Assembly (NCBI GenBank): GCA_025991245.1
Contig: BQMJ01000064.1
Coordinates: forward strand, 1 to 64,000
Length of the DNA: 64,000 nt
DNA from: Galdieria partita
Lineage: Eukaryota; Rhodophyta; Bangiophyceae; Galdieriales; Galdieriaceae
Direction: 5' to 3'
Shown: one piece after another, positions 31,588 through 40,674 of the stretch
How the letters are laid out: the number at the start of each line of letters is the position of its first letter
Position numbering within the stretch: position 1 is the stretch's first letter
Program-made: the position numbers and the translations under genes
The notes under the pieces: model-generated
What the model saw: the letters and a program-made list of their open reading frames with translations, nothing else
Databases searched by the model: none
What the model was told of the DNA's origin: nothing

Positions 31588-32271
31588 ATGAAGAAGCTGT
31601 ACAATGTTTCGTTGAATAACTTTAATTTGGATAAGATTGAGTTCGATTTAGATAATATTAAATCTCAAAAGAACAATCTTGGAGAATATGTGGAACTTCG
31701 TTACAACAATGATACGGACAATGATAGTGCTGACTCGTCACAGCAAGATTCTAGAATTCCGTTTAATTTGGAAATCAACAACGTCAAAATGACAAGATTT
31801 ACTGGAAAGGAGCAAACAGAACCCTCCATTAGAATCGTGATGAGCGATGAAGACAGAGAGAGGATAGAGAATCTTCAAGATGCCATATGTGATAAAGCTA
31901 AGAAGATGGATTATGACTCTAAAATCAAAGATGATGTTAAGAAAATTATAAAAGCGATAGCCATGAACGTGGAACACCGAGCCAACAAAGAAAACATTAT
32001 ATATGTAAATGAAAGAAACATTTCTCAATTTGTGAAGATAGTAGACTATGAAGGAAATGAATACAGCGTTGAAGACTTATTCGAAAAGGATCGTTATGAA
32101 GTCGAAGGAACAGTTGTTTTAGGGTTATCGCTGTTTGTCAATCGAAATTACAAAGTTAGTTTTACTCGATTACTCATTCGTTTTCTAGTTAAGGATAGAA
32201 GAGAAAGAGCTTATGGTAACTCCAATCCATCCGTGCTCTTCAATTGCTTGGCTGTTGAAGACGAGCATTAA
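31588..32271 (+). CDS. island protein of unknown function, possible DNA-binding beta protein
   Basis: 227 aa from a clear ATG at 31588 under double-palindrome site 2. The N-terminal ~55 residues are Asn/Asp-rich. The middle (~90-140) is charged and helical. The C-terminal part ('RYEVEGTVVLGLSLFVNRNY') alternates hydrophobic residues like an OB- or beta-barrel strand set, as in some viral single-strand DNA-binding proteins. That comparison is weak. Its promoter matches that of the recombinase, so the two are likely expressed together. Confidence 0.6.
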   Translation: MKKLYNVSLNNFNLDKIEFDLDNIKSQKNNLGEYVELRYNNDTDNDSADSSQQDSRIPFNLEINNVKMTRFTGKEQTEPSIRIVMSDEDRERIENLQDAICDKAKKMDYDSKIKDDVKKIIKAIAMNVEHRANKENIIYVNERNISQFVKIVDYEGNEYSVEDLFEKDRYEVEGTVVLGLSLFVNRNYKVSFTRLLIRFLVKDRRERAYGNSNPSVLFNCLAVEDEH

Positions 32272-32301
32272 AAAGAAGGAAAAGAAAAGAACATCACAAG
32301 G

Positions 32302-32907
32302 ATGGTGAATGTGTTTGTTGAATGGAATAAAAATTGCTTTGTTGACAAATATCTGAGTCTTATTGTTGTTGGAATAATCCTATTCATTTGGGGGGTAGGA
32401 TTAGCTTTCTTATGGAATACCCCAATATCACAATTGATGGCAGATGAAAGTGCCAACGTGACTCCATTAGATTATTGCGAACCTGGACAGTGTGTTCTAT
32501 CTTTAGCTTCTGGAAAAAAGATAGAATGTCCATCTTCAGAAGCGGACATACTATCCCACGATCCAAGTACACAAGGATGCTCGTTTCCAAATGAATGTAA
32601 TGTATCTTCGCTTCCCTATGCTCTTCTACCTGATGGATCGACAATCATGAATCCACTGCATCCAAAATTTGGGAAGTGCCAAAGTGATCAATGCATATGT
32701 CTAGCTTATCCATATTGTTCCTATCTAGTGGTGTACTACTATCAAATTGACAGCAATTACAAATTGAAAGGCAAATATTACAATGGAGGAACATTGACAT
32801 CTCCAGGTAGTGAGTTGTGTGGAATTTCCAAGCACATGATAGATACTTATTATCCAATTCCATGTCCGGTTGGAAAATTGATTGAAAACAAGTATTCTGG
32901 AGACTAG
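32302..32907 (+). CDS. cysteine-rich membrane-anchored protein
   Basis: 201 aa from ATG 32302. One membrane segment at ~residues 18-37 ('LSLIVVGIILFIWGVGLAFL') is followed by a ~160-residue domain with at least a dozen Cys, many paired at short spacing ('YCEPGQCVL', 'KCQSDQCICLAYPYC'), which suggests a disulphide-bonded ectodomain. Layout resembles viral entry/infectivity membrane proteins, but no family is recognised. Confidence 0.6.
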   Translation: MVNVFVEWNKNCFVDKYLSLIVVGIILFIWGVGLAFLWNTPISQLMADESANVTPLDYCEPGQCVLSLASGKKIECPSSEADILSHDPSTQGCSFPNECNVSSLPYALLPDGSTIMNPLHPKFGKCQSDQCICLAYPYCSYLVVYYYQIDSNYKLKGKYYNGGTLTSPGSELCGISKHMIDTYYPIPCPVGKLIENKYSGD

Positions 32908-32944
32908 GAATGCGCTGTGTTATAGATAATTGATAACATAAAAA

Positions 32945-33978
32945 ATGGGAGGCAGATGCAAAAGATCACTTGGCAAAGGATCGTTTGCGGAAGTTATTCC
33001 CAATCCAGAGAATCAATGCATAAAAATGTTTTACAAGGACTCCGAGGGTACATCCATCTTCCGAGAACTAGATGTTTTTCAAGCTGTTCAGAACAGCAGC
33101 AATTGCTGTAAATTGATGGAAGTCATAGATATGCAAGAAAAAATGACAGATCTTCTAGATGATCTAAGAAGAAAAAGAAGAAAGTCATTTGAACGATTTA
33201 GACTTTCCTTCAAAAAGTACTATAAATGTTTCGATCGTTTTTGTTTGCGCAAAGACACCAAAAAGCAGCAAGTCATAGATGTTTTGTACGATGTAGTTCG
33301 AACAGTAGCGGAATTATACATGACCAAAACATTTTACACAGCGATTTGAAGATGGACAATATACTGGTTGATAAAGAAAATAAACAAGGCATCCTCAGAT
33401 TTTGGATACAGCTGCCCCAAGGGGATGTTTGGTGTAACTCCTCAATGGGAAATCATGAACAAAGACATTATTCCTCCAAAGTACGATAGGGATAGAAGCA
33501 AAGTACCCAATGAGAAATTGGATGTTTGTGCATCGGCAATTTGCTGTTTTACTATTTGAGTAGAGGAAGTTTCCTTAACAGCTACTATTTTGAAAATCCA
33601 CCGCTAGCCAATTTAAGCAAGGAAGAAGAAGAATTTCTATTCGTAACTCTAGCTGAAGAAAAAAATAGGAAAACAACTCGAGAGCTATTGGACATGCCAT
33701 TATTCAATGCTGTTCCCAAGGAAAGAAAGTCACAAAAAGGAAATATCAAGCAACCTCGATACTTCGACTGCCCCACTTATAGACAAGCCCGAGAAAAAAT
33801 TTACAGCGACATGGAAGGAAATTTATCATTCGAAAGCTGTAATATTATAGCATTGAAATATTGCATTGTTTTTGGATTTCTTGAAGAAATTCCATGGAAA
33901 ATTAGAGACATAGCTCAATTAGAACGCGATGAAAAAGAATTCATCGACTATCTCATATTTTATTCAAATGGTATTTAA
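32945..33978 (+). pseudogene. protein-kinase-like region, broken
   Basis: Starts at an ATG at 32945. Visible parts in order are a Gly-rich loop (GKGSFAEV), a catalytic-loop stretch (HSDLKMDNILV), a DFG stretch and a C-lobe-like region. It is clearly kinase-derived but looks broken (about two to three breaks) and is recorded as a fossil. The insert between the N-lobe and catalytic loop is very basic. It is not obviously a CDK: no PSTAIRE-type helix was seen. Confidence 0.6.
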
Positions 33979-34030
33979 TAAATTCCTCAAGCTGAGAAGG
34001 ATGAATTTTTTTAAGGAATTTCAATAAGTT

Positions 34031-34327
34031 TTATTCCAACTTCTTTACACAAAGTTTTTTGACAGCATCACGTTTCTTTTGCTTGAGAAAATTAGATTTA
34101 TTTCTATGTAATTTCCTATTGTACTCATAATGCCCAATTCCTTGATACTCAAAAGCTGACTTCAGCTCGCTGCTATAACCATCCAATTCACGATTCCTTC
34201 CAGTTTCCGGATTCTTAAGAAAATCTGGACGACAACTAGGAAAAGGTTTTTCCAACAGCTTTTCAAATATTTCTCTGCAATAATTTTCGGTACGACTATG
34301 TCTTTGAGGAAAAGGAAATCTCTTCAT
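34031..34327 (-). CDS. small PD-(D/E)XK-type nuclease
   Basis: 98 aa from ATG 34327. 'NRELDGYSSELKSAFEYQG' followed by 'IGHYEYN' gives the D-x(10)-E-x-Q pattern (Asp 49, Glu 60, Gln 62), then a 'KRDAVKKLC' helix, as in DUF559/Vsr-like and giant-virus endonucleases. Known relatives cut or repair DNA. It is compact and lies opposite to its neighbours, between the kinase-like region and a small + strand segment. Confidence 0.65.
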   Translation of the reverse strand: MKRFPFPQRHSRTENYCREIFEKLLEKPFPSCRPDFLKNPETGRNRELDGYSSELKSAFEYQGIGHYEYNRKLHRNKSNFLKQKKRDAVKKLCVKKLE

Positions 34328-34359
34328 ATTTTTTATTGTATTCTTAAAAATCAGAAGAC

Positions 34360-34816
34360 ATGGATCAAACTCCGCGAGATTATTTGTTTGATGGAGATCA
34401 ATTAAACGATCTTAATAATTCCGTAGAAGATTATATTCTTTTAACAGATCACAACCCGGTACAATTCTACGACTTTGAAAATATTCGCTTCTCTAAAGAA
34501 TCCCTACAGAATGCTCAATGCAGTTACTCAATGGCCTTCCAATGCTGATGACAGCTATTCTTCACCAGAAGAGAAACAAGAATTTCTAGCTTATTTACAC
34601 AATGCACTGGATTACCTGGAAAACGAAAACAATTCTATGCTTAGAGACACATTTAGAAGGTTGATAGACGGATACAACGATAATGAATCACTAGAAAATG
34701 CAATTCAAGAAATTCAAAATTATTTGATGTTCGAACACAATCACACTCCGGAAGGTGCAGATTATTGGGAGAATCAAATGAATTTAAAAAACTACTTCGA
34801 CTTCTACTTCCCTTGA
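34360..34816 (+). pseudogene. small acidic protein region, apparently broken
   Basis: Begins at ATG 34360 with an acidic stretch ('LFDGDQLNDLNNSVEDY') and ends with an Asn/Glu-rich helical part and 'NLKNYFDFYFP' before the stop at 34816. It looks broken. No family is recognised. Its 3' part overlaps a frame on the other strand. Confidence 0.35.
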
Positions 34817-34985
34817 GAAATGTCCTTCCAAGATTCTTGATGGGTCCTCCTAATTTATAACCCTTTCCTAAGAACGGTTTCTGAACTCTAACATATTCCT
34901 TGAAATCATCGAGTGTGGCTATGTTAGTTAAAGAAGATTTTTTGACCCATTTGTATTTGTTGGTGTCTTGAATTAAGTTCTTCAT
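34653..34985 (-). CDS. small basic protein, uncertain
   Basis: Frame of 110 aa from ATG 34985. The first ~75 residues look protein-like ('TLDDFKEYVRVQKPF', 'GPIKNLGRTFLKG'), while the C-terminal third overlaps the + strand segment and looks like a shadow. The real gene may therefore end early. It is close to the next small membrane-protein frame on the same strand. Confidence 0.35.
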   Translation of the reverse strand: MKNLIQDTNKYKWVKKSSLTNIATLDDFKEYVRVQKPFLGKGYKLGGPIKNLGRTFLKGSRSRSSFLNSFDSPNNLHLPECDCVRTSNNFEFLELHFLVIHYRCIRLSTF

Positions 34986-35015
34986 TTCGAAATCAGAAAA
35001 CAAATAAGGTGATTG

Positions 35016-35198
35016 TCAGAACATAACCAATGCTGGTGGAGTGAAAAACAAAGCATAGCCTATGAGAATCAATACAATGACACAAATGGATATGACGAAA
35101 ACAGCTCTAATTCTTTTCCAATGTCTTTCCTTCGTTTTTTTTACTTTGTACTTTTTTTGAAATGAATACTCAGAAAATTGCCCACCACATTGCCCCAA
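35016..35198 (-). CDS. single-pass membrane protein, start uncertain
   Basis: 60 codons: a basic N-terminal part ('KKYKVKKTKERHWKRIR') directly before a strong membrane segment ('AVFVISICVIVLILIGYALF') and a short end. No ATG is seen at its left end, so the start is not fixed. It fits the set of small membrane proteins in this island. Confidence 0.4.
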   Translation of the reverse strand: MGQCGGQFSEYSFQKKYKVKKTKERHWKRIRAVFVISICVIVLILIGYALFFTPPALVMF

Positions 35199-35322
35199 GA
35201 ATAATATTTATAGGCAGCTTTTGAAAACAGCTCTCGATGGTCGTGATTCTCCTCCTCTCCCTCTTCTCGTAAAGCCCGGAGTAACGAGCTCCTGGATAGC
35301 AGGAGGATTAGGTGCCTCTTGA

Positions 35323-35505
35323 GGTGGAAATGGAGCTTCTGGAACAGCGTACGGAGGATCTCCTTCTAGCACAGCAACTGGACCTGGGCCTTTTCACTAT
35401 ACATTTGGTTGGGAAGGAGATACAGGAAGTGGAAACGATGGAATAGTGTACGTTTTGAGATGCTACAAGTTAATTGTACACGAATTGTTAAAGTGTTGTA
35501 TGTAA
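35323..35505 (+). pseudogene. Gly-rich fibre-tip-like remnant
   Basis: Reads as 'GGNGASGTAYGGSPSSTATG' and later 'GSGNDGIVYVL', the Gly-rich ending typical of viral fibre and glycine-rich surface proteins. Only the end is recognisable, so it is listed as a remnant. It marks the right edge of clearly island-like sequence. Confidence 0.4.
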
Positions 35506-35724
35506 AAGAGCTGATAGAGAATTTACCCTTGTAGAGTTACAATAGTCACTGTTTTACTTTACCAGACATGGTCTACAAATTTGTAAAAGTGCTTGAATCT
35601 TGCTTTCAAACTGAAAAATGCTGTGAACTTTCCATTCATTTTCACTCCACAGCCAAGCAACAAGAATGCTTCGGTGATTTTTGCCACTTTTGAATTTCGC
35701 ACTGTAGTTGTTCCTCTCTCCTTT

Positions 35725-38706
35725 CCAGTTGGATAAGAGACTCTAAATGGTCATAAACTGACAAATAAAGGAACTGGTTGTTTGAAGAAGACAAGAATAA
35801 ACTCAGAATGTACTCCGAGTGCTTCAAAAGACCTTGATGAGTGTGACAAAAAAGAGGTTTCATAACAATTCACAAGACTCTTCTTTGTAGAATAGTTGGA
35901 CTTGAAAAACCAAGTTACACTACAAGACTGTATAGGGAACAGGGTTCAAACTTAAAAACAATTGTAAGCTTTTTAGGTCGACTTTTTTTTACAGTACTCT
36001 ACATAGTAAAAAAGCCTTTAAACTTACCAGAAAATAAAGAGCAACAGTTTTCAACAAGGTCCCAAGGTGGGGTACGTTCAACATGAACTTGGACTAAAGA
36101 CAATTATTTTTCAAGCTGTATGGAACTCAAGCTTCAAGTCATTGAAAGTTTACGACCAATACTAGCAGGACTTGATGGCAACGTTTGGTCTTGAAAAGTT
36201 TCTCGTTCGAACCCACTGTTTGACGCTTTAGGCATCTTTGTCGAAATTATCGATTTGCTTTGAGGCAGTATTATTCCATTGAAGCGGAATTATTTTACTT
36301 TGTCCATTGAATCTTGAATCTTTACACATCACAATGCTACTCTCCAACAAAGTGAATTGAGTAAATATGCAGCTTCTTTTGTGCTTCTATTCTATGCTTG
36401 AATTGTTCTTGTGAATCAAAACTCATCTGTCTATGGTCCCAATTCTACTATATTTGTATCCATTTGGGCAATTATGTCGAACGAATTTGAGTTGAAACCC
36501 AATTCTTATTTATAAGGATGTTTCGAATCCATTTTACATAGAAGTACGTTTAAAATTGTTGATTGTCAAATTCATTCGAGTTGAATCATTTCTGCAAGCT
36601 CCAAGTATACTACATTATATCTCGTTGACGACACTAAAATGGCTATGATGAAGATTATGATGGCTATTACACTGGTAGTCTTCTTGAATTCCCCAAAAAG
36701 AACTTGTGTTTTGGCAGAAACTTTGAGTCTCTTTTTATCTATTCTCAACAGGGTTAAACTTAGAATCACTTTGTCGGCTTCTCAATATGTACTGCTATGA
36801 CATAACTTTCTTGTTCAATTTTTATTTTTTAAGAATAATGGAATTACGAGACTCATTCATCAGGTAGGCTTTCTTGTTCATATATTAGAAACCAGCTGAT
36901 TTTTTGTTCCTCTTTTTTCTAGTACTACTGTTTTTTTCCTTTTGTGTTAAAAAATAAAGTTCGACTATAGTTTGAATTCAATTGTTACTCAGTGGCTTCT
37001 CCTTGTGTAGTATACAGCACGATGATCTCTATTTTGCAATTTCTTGGCCTTTTCCGTTGTTACTTTTTGCTACTTTTCAATATTCCAGGAATAAAAATGA
37101 ATCTATTCTCTTTCTATTCCATACTCTGTTACATACTGTTAGGGCTTCAAATTTTTACCAAAAAAATTTTAAAACAAGAAAAGTTTCAATGACACGTGAA
37201 ATGGAATGAAAGGATAACGGAATTTATTGTCTTTTGAGTATACAAAGTCCTAAAAACCAACAACTTTCTTTAGAATTCTTGATCTTCCGAGCAAAATTCA
37301 CCAATTAACAGAATAATTCAGGAAATTCTCTTTGAGTAGCAACTGATTGAAAGAGTTATATTCGCCTTTCCTTCACTATGCTCATTTCTTAGCAAACAAT
37401 CTATATACAGATAGTGAATATCGATAAAAGAACTGAAATGAAAACATAGAACTAGTGTGATTGACAAAACTTAATCAATCATGTTTTTAAATTCGGTTTC
37501 AAACTATTTGCCAAAACAGCCTTAAATTATGGATATGTTCACTAAATTTGATGTATCCTTGGACAATTTTTTTTATTTCATCTCATTCATTCAATCCTTT
37601 ACTAGACAACTTGCTTCAAATACAACATTTTTCAAGATCTCTGCACCTTATCAATTCAATATGTACTGGTCTACCTTATCTTAGTGATCAAGGTTTGTTT
37701 TTGTAGAGAATATATCTTCCTTTGCTTTAGTTTTTACAATACTTTGGATATTTATCAAACTATCTATTTAGTTTGCTTTATGTTTTCGTTAATCTCAGTA
37801 AAATAAATCTTTCCATAAGTATGTATATACAACTCTCTCAGGTTAAAAGGAGTCGACAATGTTACTGTTCCAGAAATATCCTCTTTAACACTATTCTTAT
37901 CTGTAGAACAAAGCATACTCAAAGCTACGGTAACTCTTTCCAAAAAGCTCCCACTTTCCATTCGTAGCACATCCTCTCGCTTGTCAAAGCTTTTCCAGAA
38001 ATTCGTTTCTTCTTTCCAGTTCTGGCTTTGAATTGTCCAAAGATTAACTCTTGGTCTTTGCACTCCAAGTGCTATCCGCAGGTAAAGGCAATAAGGAAAC
38101 AAGCAAACATGGCACAAAGACTTTTTCTACGAACAAAGTGGGTCTAATTGTGCTTTTTTGCAGAGCAGGAGTAGCTTTTGAAGTTCGCAGCTCAGTTGTC
38201 AAGGGCGGTCTCTTCTCTCCATTTGGAAAATCAGACCTTTACTAGACATAAACTGACGAATAAGAAACCGGCAGGATGTTCAATCAACACAGAATCAATT
38301 TTGAATGTAAGTAAGGACCTCGATGACTGAAGTAAAAACGAGGATTCTTAACAACATTACAAGACATCGACAAGGGACAAGTATTCAAACTCAAAGACAA
38401 CTGGGAGCCTCATTGCTTCGGCTGTTTATTCACGATATTACACATATTATATACCTTCATACAGACCAAAACATAAGATTAACAGTTCTCAGAAAGATTC
38501 TAAGCTGCAAAGTACATAAATTGGGACTGAAAACGTACCTTTCTTAAGCCACATAAACCTCAAGGTTAAAGCCCAGGCATTGAAGTCTAAGGCCAAACGA
38601 ATAAACGGTTTTGACAATACTCAAAAAGAATCAAAGACCTCTATATGCAATTTTCAAAAGATTTCTTGTTGAAATTCAAATAAGAAAAATTCTACAAGGA
38701 AACTTT
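35725..38706. repeat. 3-kb repeat, copy Y
   Basis: Direct-orientation partner of copy X (14054-17023), starting at 'agttggataagagact' and collinear to 'agaaaaattctac'. The two copies frame the NTPase gene and the whole virus-like island. No gene is supported inside: frames such as 37764-38117 (-) and 16142-16378 (-) are equivalent short antisense frames and differ in length. 35506-35724 shows nothing recognisable. Confidence 0.85.
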
Positions 38707-38762
38707 ATTTACGTTAAAAAGGCCCATTGTCAATTGAGAGTCCTCGATGTTGCAAGTTCTGA

Positions 38763-39074
38763 ATGCTTTTAAAGCATCTTGTGTATATGACATTGAAGGT
38801 TTCTGTAGTGAGGAATAACCAAACGTTTCTTACGCATTCCAAATGCGTGGGAGTGGAAGCACGAATGGCCAAAACTTTCAAACGTTTGCAACTTTTAACA
38901 ACTTGTTGGTTTTCCTCGTATTGGAATAGGATAAAATATAGGAAACTTTCTCGAGTTGATCTACTAAACGAGACTTTATATGTAGTATTGAATATTCTCC
39001 AAGTTCCTGACGAGGATTGCTTTCTGACTAGACTTTTAGAATGGATGAGCAATAAAGCACTTGATACTTTTTGA
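38763..39074 (+). CDS. hypothetical protein, 103 aa
   Basis: Open frame with an ATG at 38763, just inside the host segment next to copy Y. The C-terminal half ('RVDLLNETLYVVLNILQVPDE') looks like a genuine helical protein. The rest is basic with scattered Cys. No family is recognised. It may be a tail of a larger gene cut by the repeat junction. The opposite-strand frame (38714-39151) is less protein-like. Confidence 0.35.
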   Translation: MLLKHLVYMTLKVSVVRNNQTFLTHSKCVGVEARMAKTFKRLQLLTTCWFSSYWNRIKYRKLSRVDLLNETLYVVLNILQVPDEDCFLTRLLEWMSNKALDTF

Positions 39075-39491
39075 TTTTCATTATATAAAATGCTCGAGGA
39101 ATGAACCAGAAGGAGGAAACAGGATACCTGTTGGAGGCAGAAATGAAACATTTTTCAAGTTGGTTTTTCCAAAGATTGTACTAAAGGAGATGGAATTGTG
39201 ATATTGGAACATTCGTCCTGTTCGTTTTGTTTGTAGTTTGTTCTCATCAACAAGTCGTTTCGATTCACCTTCCAGTCGTAGTGCTAAATTTGAAATTATA
39301 TTTACTCTTTATGTTCGATGGTTGCTTGTTCTATATTTCAAGAATTGAGTATATTTCTTCTTAATCTTGAGGAGAGTGTATGAATAGAATCTAGTAAAAC
39401 CTTTAGCAGCTTAAAAGTGGATCCTATTCCCAAATATGTTCCAGCATTCAGTTTGAGTGGAAATCGATAGTGCTAGCGAAGAAACTTATCA
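39075..39491. other. spacer, nothing recognised
   Basis: 417 bases between two small hypothetical frames. AT-rich, with no repeat shared with the subtelomere and no RNA gene visible. Confidence 0.4.
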
Positions 39492-39728
39492 ATGCTTGCA
39501 AACCGTTTTTTGAAAAATATTTTTCAAAGATGGAATATTTGTTCTCCATTCTACAGAACTGGTGTTCTTTTTCGAACAACCGACATGAAAGACAATCCTG
39601 ACCTCGTTCTTCAAGATGAATCTTCTTCAGTACAAGCACTCATGGAGGCTGAAACCACCAATGAGAGAGCATATTTGATAAGTATCGCCTTGAAACGACA
39701 TATACTCTATAGTCGTGCCTGTACATAG
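39492..39728 (+). CDS. hypothetical small protein, possible organelle-targeted
   Basis: 78 aa from ATG 39492. The first ~30 residues are basic, aromatic and free of acidic residues ('MLANRFLKNIFQRW...'), like a mitochondrial or plastid presequence. They are followed by an acidic helical part ('SSSVQALMEAETTNERAYL'). No family is recognised. A GT right at its end could start an intron. Confidence 0.4.
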   Translation: MLANRFLKNIFQRWNICSPFYRTGVLFRTTDMKDNPDLVLQDESSSVQALMEAETTNERAYLISIALKRHILYSRACT

Positions 39729-40674
39729 GGAAGCTTGGGTTCATATGAATAGTCTCTTGGTAAGGTTACTCATCTTGAAAACCTAAAGAGTAGCTAGTTG
39801 CACAATAGAGAGTGCATGTATGAATATTATTTTGAGCATTATCTTTAGATAGTGAGAAGATGTGTGTTATTACTACAATTTTGTAAGATTCCATAGCAAT
39901 CCATCAAGGTATGATACAAAAAGGGATCTATGTCATGACAGAAGATGGCTTTTTCAGCAATTAGTTTTCACTCCAGTTCCACCATTTGGCTATGGACTTG
40001 GTTGTTAACTGTATATTACAACCAATCTCTACCCAACTAAACGGACAACTGAAAAACTCCCAAAATATGATAATTCCACCATATAACAAGGGATAACTCT
40101 AGCTTAATGACAGAAATTGTCTTTCCATCGCATATAAACTCCATGATATTTCCTCCTTGTTCTGTCTCCAGCTGTTGTCCTGCAGTGAGAAGATCGATAT
40201 ATGAAAGAGCCCCATTCCATTTCTACACTCCATTAGAAAAGCCCTTTGTCCTCTGAGTATATCGCCAAAAGAGTGTCGATGTGAATCCAAACAATCCCCC
40301 TCACTATGACTTTATCCAATAGTTGATGAACTGTCAACCTATACTGCAAAATGAAAATTGCTATGTCTTCAAAGTGTATTGAGGAGCTACTTTTGTGGAA
40401 AGCATTGAAGTTGATATTTAAAGAAAGCTTAAAACTATGCTGTGCTTGTTGCCATTGAATTTGTTTGAGCTGAATCCTTAACAGTATGGTTTATGGAATA
40501 AGAAACCATTCTAATATCTCTCAATATCTGATAAACTTGAGTGGGTCTCTAGATCTCATCGTTCGTTGCTTTTAACACAATTTCAATAGATGAAAATTCA
40601 AAAGTAAGGATATGTACTTTCGAAAGACTAAAAGCGAAAATAATGTCTTTGTTTTCATATCTTATAGGATTTTC
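39729..40674. other. spacer downstream of IMP4, nothing recognised
   Basis: About 950 bases without a convincing frame (40099-40290 on the minus strand is short and low in protein character). It contains the 3' region of IMP4. No repeat or RNA gene was recognised. Confidence 0.4.

Larger units (their letters stand above)
22800..35510. mobile_element. virus-like island (unclassified DNA virus-like element, fossil)
   Basis: About 12.7 kb of closely packed, apparently intronless genes on both strands, bounded on the right by the 3-kb repeat copy Y. Parts recognised are a Crypton/Ndc10-type tyrosine recombinase, long beta-type surface-like proteins, fibre-like pieces, small membrane proteins, a ubiquitin E2, a cyclin-like frame, a kinase-like region and a PD-(D/E)XK-type nuclease. 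Two copies of a double-palindromic site mark 23238-23260 and 31499-31521. No terminal repeats, DNA polymerase, packaging ATPase or double-jelly-roll capsid were recognised, so neither family nor exact ends are known. It looks broken (roughly half a dozen breaks), but most long frames are open, suggesting a fairly recent insertion. Confidence 0.75.

Noticed and set aside
35016-35198. N-myristoylation of the small membrane frame (Gly-Gln-Cys start)
   Set aside because: The codon before Gly is TTG, not ATG, so the motif is not at a supported N-terminus.
16142-38117. Antisense frames shared by the 3-kb repeats (16142-16416 and 37764-38117)
   Set aside because: Partly conserved because the repeats are similar overall, but they differ in length and ends and have no recognisable domain.
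14054-38706. Copies X and Y of the 3-kb repeat as long terminal repeats of a giant retroelement
   Set aside because: No reverse transcriptase, protease, gag-like or integrase of retroviral type lies between them. The enclosed region holds a single-exon NTPase and a DNA-virus-like island, and the repeat ends lack TG...CA-type borders.
38714-39151. 145-codon minus-strand frame
   Set aside because: Low protein character and opposite to a more plausible + strand frame.
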